From an uncultured Bacteroidales bacterium (GTDB lineage: Bacteria; Bacteroidota; Bacteroidia; Bacteroidales; UBA932): a DNA stretch of 32,549 bases. A program made the position numbers and the translations under genes. The notes under the pieces were generated by a model, which worked only from the letters and a program-made list of their open reading frames with translations, did no database searches and was not told the DNA's origin. The stretch lies in contig CALUST010000041.1 of NCBI GenBank assembly GCA_944323505.1, forward strand, positions 1 to 32,549, in the 5' to 3' direction. Below are positions 8,782-17,069 of the stretch, piece by piece. The number at the start of each line of letters is the position of its first letter. The first letter of the stretch is position 1.

Positions 8782-8956
8782 GTCATTATTCGTTTTGAAT
8801 TTTAAGCGAAATTATAAAATTTAATCAAATAGTTCATGAATAAATTGAATTTTTATTCAAATCAATACATATCATATAATATTTGTGATAAAATGAAACA
8901 GGTACAAACTTTTTATGGTTTATAATTGATTTCAGTTTCGATTCATTTTCCCTGGA
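8782..8956. promoter_or_regulatory. AT-rich divergent control region of the glutamine synthetase gene
   Basis: The gap upstream of the glutamine synthetase start is very AT-rich and carries a perfect inverted repeat, TTGAAT (8845-8850) and ATTCAA (8855-8860), around TTTT, with an adjoining TTCATGAA palindrome. I could not find a fully matching minus-strand TAnnTTTG box. The repeats may be regulator-binding sites, but composition alone makes such repeats more likely. Confidence 0.3.
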
Positions 8957-8964
8957 TACTTTTG
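8957..8964 (+). promoter_or_regulatory. Promoter -7 box for the PepSY-like lipoprotein gene
   Basis: TACTTTTG matches the TAnnTTTG box. A start a few bases downstream would give a short leader to the ATG at 9001, and argues against an upstream in-frame ATG at 8926. The -33 element is weak. Confidence 0.5.
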
Positions 8965-9000
8965 CCTCCGTTGATTATTAATCTTGAAAAATATTATGCT

Positions 9001-9438
9001 ATGAGAAAGTTTGTCGTCTTCATGACTGCTGTATTTGCAGGATTGTTCATTTTGCAGAGTTGCGAAGAGAAAAAGATTGATTTTGAGAAACTTCCGGGAG
9101 CGGCTCAGGCGTTTATCACGCAATATTTCCCGTCTGCGGAAGTGGTGTTTGCAGAAAAGGAGAAGGATGACGGGACGACCGGCTATTCAGTGAATCTTTC
9201 TGACGGTACAGAACTGGATTTTGATGCCGACGGCAACTGGACCAGCATAGACTGCGGGTTCTCCATGCTTCCTGACGGCATCCTGCCTCAATCTATATAT
9301 GATTATATAACAACAAATTACCCTCAATATAAGCCATATAAGGCAGAAAAGGAGTATGGAGGATATGAGGTGGGTATAACCGGCGGTCTTGAACTGATAT
9401 TCAATGCAAACGGCGAATTTGTCAGAGAGTCAAGGTGA
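9001..9438 (+). CDS. PepSY-like (DUF2874-type) lipoprotein
   Basis: This is a small exported lipoprotein of 145 residues. Residues 1-20 are a lipoprotein signal (MRKFVVFMTAVFAGLFILQSC) with the lipobox cysteine near residue 20. The mature part has two similar halves: LPGAAQAFITQYFPSA followed by GYSVNLSDGTELDFDADGNW, and LPQSIYDYITTNYPQY followed by GYEVGITGGLELIFNANGEF. This tandem helix-plus-strand layout is typical of the PepSY-like family common in Bacteroidetes, often thought to inhibit or sense at the cell surface; its role is not established. I chose the ATG at 9001 because the lipoprotein signal starts there and a promoter box lies just upstream. It is probably monocistronic. Confidence 0.8.
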   Translation: MRKFVVFMTAVFAGLFILQSCEEKKIDFEKLPGAAQAFITQYFPSAEVVFAEKEKDDGTTGYSVNLSDGTELDFDADGNWTSIDCGFSMLPDGILPQSIYDYITTNYPQYKPYKAEKEYGGYEVGITGGLELIFNANGEFVRESR

Positions 9439-9452
9439 TTTGGGATTTCAGA

Positions 9453-9486
9453 TTGTAACATTATAAGAGGATTTTTCATACCTTTG
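9453..9486 (+). promoter_or_regulatory. Candidate promoter of the metX operon
   Basis: TACCTTTG at 9479-9486 fits TAnnTTTG. A TTG at 9453-9455 lies 23 bases upstream, slightly longer than the usual 19-21. A start near 9492 would give a leader of about 75 bases before metX, containing the inverted repeats described separately. Confidence 0.5.
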
Positions 9487-9509
9487 CAGGGTTTATGGAA
9501 AATCCTTTT

Positions 9510-9566
9510 TTCATATCAATGATGTCCGGTGTAATGCATCTTCATGGTGCAGAGATTTGATATGAA
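9510..9566 (+). promoter_or_regulatory. Nested hairpin in the metX leader
   Basis: TTCATATCAA (9510-9519) pairs perfectly over 10 bases with TTGATATGAA (9557-9566), which ends two bases before the metX ATG at 9569. Inside it, TGCATC (9535-9540) pairs with GGTGCA (9546-9551) around a 5-base loop. If it forms in RNA, the outer stem would cover the ribosome-loading region. It does not match the SAM-II pattern I know. It may be a regulatory leader or a chance repeat. Confidence 0.4.
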
Positions 9567-9568
9567 TT

Positions 9569-10597
9569 ATGCTCAGACACGAATATTTTCATAGGGGGAC
9601 ATTTGATTTTGAGACAGGCGGCAGCATTCAGGGACTGCGGCTTGTGTATCATACGTCTCCGGTCGCCTACAAGGGGCCAGGTGATCCGAGAAAGGTCATC
9701 TGGATATGCCATGCTCTTACGGCAAATTCGGATGCAGAGGACTGGTGGCCGGAACTTGTCGGCCCAGGAAGGCTCTTCGATACGGAAAGATATTTTGTGG
9801 CTTGCGTGAATATGCTCGGGTCGGCTTACGGCTCTTCCGGTCCGGCACAGGAAAAGTCTGACGGCAGCGGACGGTATTATTTCGATTTCCCGGAGATTAC
9901 CGTGCGTGACATTGTGAAAGCCTGTGCACTCGTCCGGAGGCATCTCGGAGTCGGGCGCATCGACCTGCTTGTGGGAGGCTCGATAGGCGGGTTCCAGGCT
10001 TTGGAGTGGGCTGTGATGGAGCCTGATGTCATCAGGAAGGCCGTGTTCATAGCTTGTGGGGCAAGGGTCACCCCGTGGCTGACCGCCCATGACGAGTCGC
10101 AGAGGATGGCACTGGAGGCTGATGGCACTTTCCGGGCCGCGGCAAGCCTTGAGGGCGGGGCTGCAGGTCTGAGAGCGGCACGTTCAATGGCTCTGATTTC
10201 CTACAGGAGCTATGAAGGGTACAACCGCACACAGCCGGAGGAGTCTGAGGATACTGTATTTGCCGACAGGGCAGGATCATATCAGCGTTATCAGGGAAAG
10301 AAACTCTCGGACAGGTTTGATGCCTATTCGTATTATTACCTGACCAGAGCGGTTGACAGCCACAATCTTGGGCGCGGACGCGGGGGGCTGAGGAAGGCTC
10401 TGTCATCAATCAGGGCGGAGAGTGTGGTGATCGGGATTGACAGTGACTGCCTTTTCCCTGTGGAGGAGCAGCATTTCATGGCAGACAGCATCCCAGGAGC
10501 GGAATACCGTGAAATCAGTTCGGCGTTCGGTCATGACGGCTTCCTGCTGGAGTACGGCCAGATTTCGGACATCATCGCCCCGATGCTCATGGACTGA
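9569..10597 (+). CDS. metX: Homoserine O-acetyltransferase
   Basis: This enzyme transfers an acetyl group from acetyl-CoA to L-homoserine, committing it to methionine. It is an alpha/beta hydrolase fold of 342 residues. HALTANSDAEDWW (48-60) and NMLGSAYGSSGPA (81-93) match MetX. The nucleophile motif GGSIGG places the serine at 138 (most relatives have GGSMGG). Aspartate 291 or 293 in GIDSDCLFP and histidine 322 in FGHDGF complete the triad. The ATG at 9569 is used because the earlier ATG at 9562 is out of frame. It is the first gene of a metX-thrA-metY-asd cluster, with a 34-base gap to the next. Acetyl rather than succinyl specificity is inferred from family membership and the sulfhydrylase partner. 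Confidence 0.93.
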   Translation: MLRHEYFHRGTFDFETGGSIQGLRLVYHTSPVAYKGPGDPRKVIWICHALTANSDAEDWWPELVGPGRLFDTERYFVACVNMLGSAYGSSGPAQEKSDGSGRYYFDFPEITVRDIVKACALVRRHLGVGRIDLLVGGSIGGFQALEWAVMEPDVIRKAVFIACGARVTPWLTAHDESQRMALEADGTFRAAASLEGGAAGLRAARSMALISYRSYEGYNRTQPEESEDTVFADRAGSYQRYQGKKLSDRFDAYSYYYLTRAVDSHNLGRGRGGLRKALSSIRAESVVIGIDSDCLFPVEEQHFMADSIPGAEYREISSAFGHDGFLLEYGQISDIIAPMLMD

Positions 10598-10631
10598 GCC
10601 GGAGATTTATTGACAGGAAATTTTTAGAGAT

Positions 10632-13094
10632 ATGCAGGTATTGAAATTCGGAGGCACATCGGTAGCCGATGCCGTGAATATGCAGAAAGTCATGGAGATT
10701 GTCGCAGGTGCTGTCGACAAGGACAGGACCATCCTTGTGTGCTCCGCCATCAGCGGCTGTACCGACACCCTCATCAGGATAGGGAGTCTCGCCGCTGCCA
10801 AGGACGACAGTTACAAGGAACTGATAGACTCTCTTCAGCAGGCACATCATCAGATTATAAGGCAACTTCTTCCTCTTGAGAAACACGAGGAGTCGATTGA
10901 GGGGTGTGACGGCCTGTTCGAGTCTTTGCGCGGGATAGCGCAGGGTGTCTATCTGCTCGGGGAGCTGAGCCGTGCGAGCCTTGATGCGATACAGGGATTC
11001 GGAGAACTTCTGTCCACCAAGATTATAGCCACCAAACTGGCTTCTGTCGGGATTTCCGTCAAATGGGTTGATTCGCGGGATATCATAAGGACATACACCA
11101 AGGACGGGAAGAGCGTGGTGGATACGGATGTCACTTATGCCAATGTGAGAAAGATGATAGAGAATCATCCGATTACTTCGCTTTTCGTGGTGCCGGGCTT
11201 CATCGCATCTGACAGGCAAGGGCGTACCACCACGCTCGGACGGGGAGGCTCCGATTATTCGGCATCTCTGTATGCGGTCGGGTGCAAGGCCAGGATACTG
11301 GAGATATGGACGGATGTCCCGGGGATGATGACCGCCAATCCCAAAATCGTCCCTACGGCAAGGACGATAAGTCATATCTCATACAGGGCGGCGCTTGAAC
11401 TGTCCCATTTCGGGGCCAAGGTGATATATCCGCCTACAATCCAGCCGGTAGTGGCCGAAGGCATACCGATATATGTCAAGGATACCTTCTCTCCGGATGC
11501 CTGCGGGACTCTCATAGAGAATGACCCGCCTCGCGGGAAGGACAAGCTGATAGGCATATCCAATTCTGACAATATCGCGCTTCTCTCCCTTGAGGGCAGC
11601 GGGATGGTGGGCATCCCGGGCTTTTCCAGCAGGCTCTTCGGGACGTTGAGCCAGAACGGCATCAATATTATTCTCATAACGCAGGCTTCCTCTGTCCATA
11701 CCATGTGCGTGGCGGTCTCGGAAAAGGATGCGGAAGCGGCCAAGGAGGCTGCGGACAGGTGCTTTGCCTATGAGATATCCATCGGCAAGCTCAATCCTCT
11801 CAAAGTCGAGAAAGGATTTTCGATAGTGTGTCTTGTCGGAGACGACATCCTGAACCAGTGCGGAGCCACGGGCAGGATGCTTGCCGCACTCGGACGCCAC
11901 AGCATTTCGATAAGGGCCACTGCACAAGGCTCGTCGGAAAGGAATATCTCGGTGATCATCAAGTCTTCTGATGTCAATGCGGCCATACGCAATATCCATA
12001 CTGAGTTCTTCGACAAGAGCATGATGAAGGACATCAATCTTTTCATTGCGGGATACGGTGTCGTGGGCAGGTCTCTTGTACAGATGATTGAATCCAATGC
12101 TGACAGCATCGCCGCCCGTACAGGGAAGCGGCTCCATGTAATAGGCCTCTCCAACAGCAGGAAGTATGCCATAGACAAGGCCGGAATCCGGCTTTCAGAG
12201 GCAGATGACCTGCTGCAGGACGGCAAGAATGCCGCCGATGAGGCGTATTTCGAAGAACTCGCAGGCATTTCTCTCGAAAACTCGATTTTTGTAGACTGTA
12301 CGGCAAGTTCCGATATCGCCTACAAGTACATGAATCTTTTCAAGAGGGGCTATTCTGTGGTGGCTTGCAACAAGATTACTTTCTCTGCCCCGTTCCGGCA
12401 GTATCAGGCATTGAAGAATGCAGCTCTTGAGAACGGGGCCTCCCTCAGGTATGAGACCACGGTAGGGGCTGCGCTCCCGATACTGGAGTCTATTGCAAGG
12501 AGCGTCAACAGTGGAGATGAGATTTTGAAGATTGAGGCCGTCCTCTCAGGTACGCTGAATTATATTTTCAGTACATACAGAGGCGGCGAGGGGGGCACTT
12601 TCGCAGAGGTGGTACGCCGGGCGCAGGATGCCGGCTACACAGAGCCTGACCCGCGTCTGGACTTGAGCGGAAGGGATGTCCTCCGCAAGTTGCTCATTCT
12701 CTCCAGAGAGGCAGGAGTGGGTATAGATGAGGCTGATGTGGAGATTGAGCCTATCCTCGGACCTGAATTCTTCGGAGTAAAGCAGGATGCTTTCTACAGG
12801 CTGCTTGAGGAGAATGAAGGCTTCTTCGCGGAGCGGTACAGGTCTGCCGCGTCACAGGGATTGAGGCAAAGGTATATCGCCTCCCTGGTCAAGGACCCGG
12901 CATCCCCATACGGATACAAGGCAAGGATGTCCTTGGAGAATGTGTCTGAAAACCATCCTCTCTACAACCTTTGCGGGACGGACAATGCGGCTATCATCAC
13001 CACTGACTTCTATCCGTCGCCACTGGTCATCCAGGGTGCCGGGGCAGGGGCCAGGCAGACCGCATCCGGAGTCCTGAACGACATACTTTTGTGA
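10632..13094 (+). CDS. thrA: Bifunctional aspartokinase / homoserine dehydrogenase
   Basis: This fused enzyme catalyses the first and third steps from aspartate towards threonine and methionine: phosphorylation of aspartate and reduction of aspartate semialdehyde to homoserine. It has 820 residues. The aspartokinase domain starts with KFGGTSVADA (5-14) and includes TLGRGGSDYSA (201-211) and the EIWTDVPG segment near 224-231. Two ACT-type regulatory segments lie at about 310-460. The homoserine dehydrogenase domain begins at about 467 with the NAD(P) motif GYGVVGRS (474-481) and continues through TASSDIAYKYMNLFKRGYSVV and LSGTLNYIFS. It sits between metX and the sulfhydrylase gene, so the operon pulls flux to methionine. 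Feedback control by threonine is likely from the ACT region but not visible. thrA and metL types cannot be separated safely by eye. Confidence 0.95.
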   Translation: MQVLKFGGTSVADAVNMQKVMEIVAGAVDKDRTILVCSAISGCTDTLIRIGSLAAAKDDSYKELIDSLQQAHHQIIRQLLPLEKHEESIEGCDGLFESLRGIAQGVYLLGELSRASLDAIQGFGELLSTKIIATKLASVGISVKWVDSRDIIRTYTKDGKSVVDTDVTYANVRKMIENHPITSLFVVPGFIASDRQGRTTTLGRGGSDYSASLYAVGCKARILEIWTDVPGMMTANPKIVPTARTISHISYRAALELSHFGAKVIYPPTIQPVVAEGIPIYVKDTFSPDACGTLIENDPPRGKDKLIGISNSDNIALLSLEGSGMVGIPGFSSRLFGTLSQNGINIILITQASSVHTMCVAVSEKDAEAAKEAADRCFAYEISIGKLNPLKVEKGFSIVCLVGDDILNQCGATGRMLAALGRHSISIRATAQGSSERNISVIIKSSDVNAAIRNIHTEFFDKSMMKDINLFIAGYGVVGRSLVQMIESNADSIAARTGKRLHVIGLSNSRKYAIDKAGIRLSEADDLLQDGKNAADEAYFEELAGISLENSIFVDCTASSDIAYKYMNLFKRGYSVVACNKITFSAPFRQYQALKNAALENGASLRYETTVGAALPILESIARSVNSGDEILKIEAVLSGTLNYIFSTYRGGEGGTFAEVVRRAQDAGYTEPDPRLDLSGRDVLRKLLILSREAGVGIDEADVEIEPILGPEFFGVKQDAFYRLLEENEGFFAERYRSAASQGLRQRYIASLVKDPASPYGYKARMSLENVSENHPLYNLCGTDNAAIITTDFYPSPLVIQGAGAGARQTASGVLNDILL

Positions 13095-13119
13095 CAGATT
13101 GCATCATAATTCATCGGAA

Positions 13120-14391
13120 ATGGAAAAGAAATACAGATTCGAGACCCTGCAGACAAGGGCCGGACAGGAGATTGACCCCGTATCGCACGGTACGGCAGTG
13201 CCGATCTACCAGAGTACGGCCTATGTCTTTGACGATGTCAGGTATGCTGCGGACCTTTTTGCTCTGAAAGAGCCGGGAAACATATATACACGCATCACAA
13301 ATACCACTACCGAGGTATTCGAAAAGAGGATGGCCGCCCTTGAAGGTGGGGCGGCGGCAGTGGCGACGGCATCCGGACAGTCAGCCGTCTTCCTGTCTGT
13401 GATTAACATCTGCGGGCCGGGGGACAATATCGTGACAACCCCGTTCCTGTACGGAGGTACCTTCACGATGTTTGAGATCACGTTGAGGGATATGGGTATC
13501 GAAGTGCGTTTTGCCAAGAGTGATCATGTGGATGATCTTGTCGACCTTGTCGACGGCAGGACAAAGGCTGTCTATCTTGAAAATCTCGGCAATCCGGCAT
13601 TCAATGTCCCGGATTATGAGCCGATAATCGAGATGGCTCACAGGAACGGTATCTGTGTCATTGTCGATAACACTTTCGGCTGCGGAGGCTATCTGTTCAG
13701 ACCTGTGGAATGGGGAGCTGATGTAGTGGTGCATTCCGCCACGAAGTGGATTTGCGGACACGGCACATCGCTTGGCGGTGTAGTGGTCGACAGCGGCAAT
13801 TTTGCCTGGGACAACGGCAATTATCCGCTCCTGTCCTCTCCGTCACCGAGTTACCACGGTCTCGTATACACCGAAGTGTTCGGGAAGACCGCCTTTGCAG
13901 GGAGAGTGAGGGTGGACGGCCTGAGGAATATAGGCGCGGCGATATCTCCGTTCAACTCTTTCCTGATGCTGCAGGGGCTGGAGACATTGTCGCTCAGGGC
14001 TGAGCGTTGCTGTTCCAACGCATTGGCGATTGCGGAGTTCCTTGAGAGGCATCCTGCAGTGGAGAGCGTCAATTACCCGGGACTGAAGAGCAGCCCGTAC
14101 AATGCCCTTGCACGGAAATATCTGCATAACGGCTTCGGGGGAGTCCTGACATTCAGGGTGAAAGGCGGCTATGATGCCGCTGCCGCTCTCGTAGGCAAGT
14201 TGGAGCTCATCCTTCATGTCGGAAGTGTCGGGGACTCCAAGTCTCTGATTGTGCATCCGGCATCCACCACCCATTCCCAGTTGGGGGCGGAAGAGCAGAT
14301 TGCGGCAGGAGTGTATCCCAACATGCTGAGGCTCTCGGTCGGTACGGAGAATGTCGATGATCTTATCGATGATCTCCGGCAGGCGTTGTAG
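13120..14391 (+). CDS. metY: O-acetylhomoserine sulfhydrylase (Cys/Met metabolism PLP enzyme)
   Basis: This PLP enzyme joins O-acetylhomoserine and sulfide to give homocysteine. It has 423 residues starting at ATG 13120 (MEKKYRFETLQTRAGQE); an earlier in-frame TTG at 13099 would add seven unsupported residues. Family landmarks are TRAGQEIDP, YTRITNTTTEVFEKRMAALEGG (56-77), VIVDNTFG with the PLP-ring aspartate 183, and SATKW with the PLP lysine 209. The motif VVHSATKWICGHGTSLGG is characteristic of the sulfhydrylase branch rather than cystathionine gamma-synthase. It begins 25 bases after thrA and with MetX completes direct sulfhydrylation. Specificity is inferred from the MetX partner. Confidence 0.92.
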   Translation: MEKKYRFETLQTRAGQEIDPVSHGTAVPIYQSTAYVFDDVRYAADLFALKEPGNIYTRITNTTTEVFEKRMAALEGGAAAVATASGQSAVFLSVINICGPGDNIVTTPFLYGGTFTMFEITLRDMGIEVRFAKSDHVDDLVDLVDGRTKAVYLENLGNPAFNVPDYEPIIEMAHRNGICVIVDNTFGCGGYLFRPVEWGADVVVHSATKWICGHGTSLGGVVVDSGNFAWDNGNYPLLSSPSPSYHGLVYTEVFGKTAFAGRVRVDGLRNIGAAISPFNSFLMLQGLETLSLRAERCCSNALAIAEFLERHPAVESVNYPGLKSSPYNALARKYLHNGFGGVLTFRVKGGYDAAAALVGKLELILHVGSVGDSKSLIVHPASTTHSQLGAEEQIAAGVYPNMLRLSVGTENVDDLIDDLRQAL

Positions 14392-14443
14392 AAGATGATG
14401 CAAGTCATATATTAATGAAAATAAAATTTAAAACAGAATAACA

Positions 14444-15451
14444 ATGAAAGTAGCAGTTGTAGGTGCCACAGGTCTTGTAGGCACAAGAATGTTGGAAGTG
14501 CTCGCAGAGCGTGATTTTCCGGTGACAGAACTTTATCCGGTGGCTTCTGAGAAGTCTGTCGGCCGCAAGGTCTCATTCAAAGGCAAGGAATGGGCTGTGG
14601 TCAGTGCGGAGGATGCCATTGCCGCACGTCCTGATGTGGCGTTGTTCTCAGCCGGGGCATCTGTCTCAAGGGAACTTGCACCGAAATTCGCCGAGGCCGG
14701 ATGCCGTGTCGTTGATAATTCTTCATGCTGGAGAATGGATCCTACGAAGAAACTCGTGGTCCCTGAGATCAACGGGGATGTGATAGGAGAGGATGATATG
14801 ATCATCGCCAATCCGAACTGCTCCACTATCCAGATGCTTCTGCCGATAGCCCCGCTTCACAAGGCATTCGGGATCAAAAGGATAGTCGTGTCTACATACC
14901 AGTCGGTGACAGGAACGGGCTATAAGGCTCTCAACCAGATGGAGGCGGAGCGTGCAGGAGGGAAGTGGGGAGAATATCCGGCAGTCTATCCGTATCCTAT
15001 CGACGAGAATATCCTTCCTCATATCGATTCTTTTCTTGAGACGGGCTACACCAAGGAGGAGATGAAAATGGTTAACGAGACTCACAAGATCATGAGGGAC
15101 GACAGTATTGCCGTGTCTCCGACTACTGTCCGCGTACCTGTGAAAGGCGGGCATTCTGAGTCTGTCAATCTCGAATTCGAAAGGGAGTTTACCCTTGACG
15201 AGGTCCGCCGTCTCATTTCGGAGATGCCGGGATGTGTACTCCAGGACGATCCGGAGCACAATGTCTATCCGATGCCTCTTTTTGCATGGGGCAAGGATGA
15301 GGTCTTCGTTGGGCGTATCCGCCGTGACCCTTCGGTAAGATACGGGCTGAATCTCTGGTGTGTTGCCGACAATCTCCGCAAGGGAGCGGCTACAAATGCC
15401 GTCCAGATTGCCCAGCTGCTGATAGCAAAGGGCTTCCTCCCGAAAGAGTAG
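14444..15451 (+). CDS. asd: Aspartate-semialdehyde dehydrogenase
   Basis: This enzyme reduces L-aspartyl phosphate to aspartate semialdehyde with NADPH, the branch point for lysine, threonine and methionine. It has 335 residues, normal for the family. The NADP motif VAVVGATGLVG (3-13) opens the protein, the catalytic cysteine is C126 in NPNCST, and ETHKIM and SVNLEFE-type segments follow. It lies 52 bases after metY with no recognisable promoter or terminator between them, so it probably ends the methionine operon. It supplies the step between the two activities of the fused aspartokinase-homoserine dehydrogenase. It is convergent with cstA, ten bases apart. Confidence 0.95.
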   Translation: MKVAVVGATGLVGTRMLEVLAERDFPVTELYPVASEKSVGRKVSFKGKEWAVVSAEDAIAARPDVALFSAGASVSRELAPKFAEAGCRVVDNSSCWRMDPTKKLVVPEINGDVIGEDDMIIANPNCSTIQMLLPIAPLHKAFGIKRIVVSTYQSVTGTGYKALNQMEAERAGGKWGEYPAVYPYPIDENILPHIDSFLETGYTKEEMKMVNETHKIMRDDSIAVSPTTVRVPVKGGHSESVNLEFEREFTLDEVRRLISEMPGCVLQDDPEHNVYPMPLFAWGKDEVFVGRIRRDPSVRYGLNLWCVADNLRKGAATNAVQIAQLLIAKGFLPKE

Positions 15452-15461
15452 GAACGGGCGA

Positions 15462-16928
15462 TTAGCAAGGGCGTTTCCTGCGTGAGACATATATGCACCA
15501 GGCCAGTGCGGCAAGGGCTACGGCACATCCTGTGATGTAGCCTGCTGCAGGGGCAAGGTGAAGCCCTCCGGACTTGTAAGGAGCCATCATGAAATAGCTG
15601 ACACATACGAAAGTCAGGAATGTTGCCGGGATGGACGTCATCCAATGCGGCTTCCCGCTTTCTATGAGATATGCCGTCACTGTCCAAAGGACAAGGGCTG
15701 CAAGCAGTTGGTTGCAGATGCCGACATAGTTCCAGATGGTGGTGAAGTCTGCCATGCACAGGAAATATGCCACAATGAATACTGGCACGGATACCACCAG
15801 TCTGTGCGAGATTTTTTTCTGGTCGTATCTGAAAAGGTCGGCAATGGTCAGTCTCATGCTCCTGAATGCCGTGTCTCCTGAGGTTATCGGACATACCACG
15901 ACGCCGATGACGGCTATTATCGCCCCCACTTTTCCGAGCCAGCTCTTGCAGATGAGGTCAACTGCTATTGCCGGGGTGACTTTGGTCAGTTCCCCGTTGA
16001 TCATGATTCCGTTCGTGGCGGCATCATTGAGACCTTCAGCCCCTCCGAAATAGGCTATGGCCGCACTTGCCCATATCATCGCCACAATCCCTTCGGCTAT
16101 CATCGCCCCGTAGAATACGGGTCTCCCGTACTTCTCGTTTTTCAGGCATCTGGACATGAGCGGCGACTGGGTCGAATGGAAGCCGGAAATCGCACCGCAG
16201 GAGATGACTATGAAAAGCATCGGGATGAGGATGTTGTTCTCAGGGTCGGAATGGAAATTCCTGAGGGTGTCCGGGGTCAGTTCCTGCATGGAGATTGTCC
16301 CTGTGATGTCTCCCCAGAGCATGGCTCCTCCCACTCCGACAGCCATGAACAGCAGGGCTGCCCCCATGAACGGGTAGATTGAGCCGATTATCTTGTCTAT
16401 CGGAAGCAAGGTGGCAAGGATATAGTAGAAGAAAATGATATAGAGCCACCATGTCCTGTCCCAACCTGTCAGGGACTGCATGAGATCAGCCGGTCCTGTC
16501 ACAAACGAGACGCCTATCGCCAGCAGCAGGAACGGTACAATGACCGTCATTACCGTCTTTCCTGCCTTGCCGAGATACCTGCCTGCCACATCCGGCATAT
16601 TCACACCTCCATTTCTCAGGGACAGCATACCCGAAAAGAAGTCGTGTACTGCCCCCATGAAGATACAGCCGAAGACAATCCACAGATATGCGGCAGGGCC
16701 GTAGGCGGCTCCCATAATCGCTCCGAAAATCGGTCCGAGTCCGGCAATGTTGAGAAACTGGATGACGAAAACCTTCCATGTGGGCATCGCCTTGAAGTCG
16801 ACATTGTCCGCCTTTGTGACGGCCGGGGTTTCGCGGTCTGGGTCAGAACCGAAAAAACGGTCCGTGAATTTTCCGTAGATGAGATATCCGGCTACCAGGG
16901 CCAGGATGGCAATACAAAACGTGATCAT
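15462..16928 (-). CDS. cstA: Carbon starvation protein CstA family permease
   Basis: This is a multi-spanning inner-membrane protein of the CstA family, linked in other bacteria to peptide or pyruvate uptake under carbon limitation. Family landmarks include QFLNIAGLGPIFGAIMGAAYGP, FGCIFMGAVHDFFSGMLSLRNGG, and GFHSTQSPLMSRCLKNEKYGRPVFYGAM, with many hydrophobic helices throughout. The product is 488 residues if started at the ATG at 16928 (MITFCIAILALVAGYLIYG), which begins directly with a membrane helix. An in-frame ATG at 16982 would add 18 polar residues, but it lies inside the predicted promoter box (16980-16987) and is unlikely. This is shorter than E. coli CstA (about 700), as expected for the compact branch. 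The transported substrate is not determined. Confidence 0.9.
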   Translation of the reverse strand: MITFCIAILALVAGYLIYGKFTDRFFGSDPDRETPAVTKADNVDFKAMPTWKVFVIQFLNIAGLGPIFGAIMGAAYGPAAYLWIVFGCIFMGAVHDFFSGMLSLRNGGVNMPDVAGRYLGKAGKTVMTVIVPFLLLAIGVSFVTGPADLMQSLTGWDRTWWLYIIFFYYILATLLPIDKIIGSIYPFMGAALLFMAVGVGGAMLWGDITGTISMQELTPDTLRNFHSDPENNILIPMLFIVISCGAISGFHSTQSPLMSRCLKNEKYGRPVFYGAMIAEGIVAMIWASAAIAYFGGAEGLNDAATNGIMINGELTKVTPAIAVDLICKSWLGKVGAIIAVIGVVVCPITSGDTAFRSMRLTIADLFRYDQKKISHRLVVSVPVFIVAYFLCMADFTTIWNYVGICNQLLAALVLWTVTAYLIESGKPHWMTSIPATFLTFVCVSYFMMAPYKSGGLHLAPAAGYITGCAVALAALAWCIYVSRRKRPC

Positions 16929-16979
16929 TCCGATATGGCTGTTAATGAGACTTTTTGTCCGGTGTGGCCCGGATTTCTC

Positions 16980-16987
16980 CAAAGTTA
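16980..16987 (-). promoter_or_regulatory. Promoter -7 box for cstA
   Basis: On the minus strand the sequence reads TAACTTTG, matching TAnnTTTG. The predicted transcription start near 16974 favours the ATG at 16928 as the cstA start. The -33 box is poorly defined. Confidence 0.5.
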
Positions 16988-17036
16988 CGGATTTTTCTTT
17001 TCAGTGGTACCATTATCATCCTTTCTGAAAAATTCA

Positions 17037-17044
17037 TATCTTTG
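17037..17044 (+). promoter_or_regulatory. Promoter -7 box for the Xaa-Pro aminopeptidase gene
   Basis: TATCTTTG fits TAnnTTTG and lies 25 bases before the ATG at 17070. I see no good -33 TTG at the usual distance. Confidence 0.5.
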
Positions 17045-17069
17045 ATAAGTTTGACAAAAAATTCGAGAT

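Noticed and set aside
9487-9568. A SAM-II riboswitch before metX
   Set aside because: The sequence lacks the conserved pseudoknot segments of SAM-II; only nested simple stems are seen, so I list it as an unnamed leader fold.
13099-13119. TTG start for the O-acetylhomoserine sulfhydrylase
   Set aside because: It would add seven residues without family support; the ATG at 13120 begins the conserved N-terminus.
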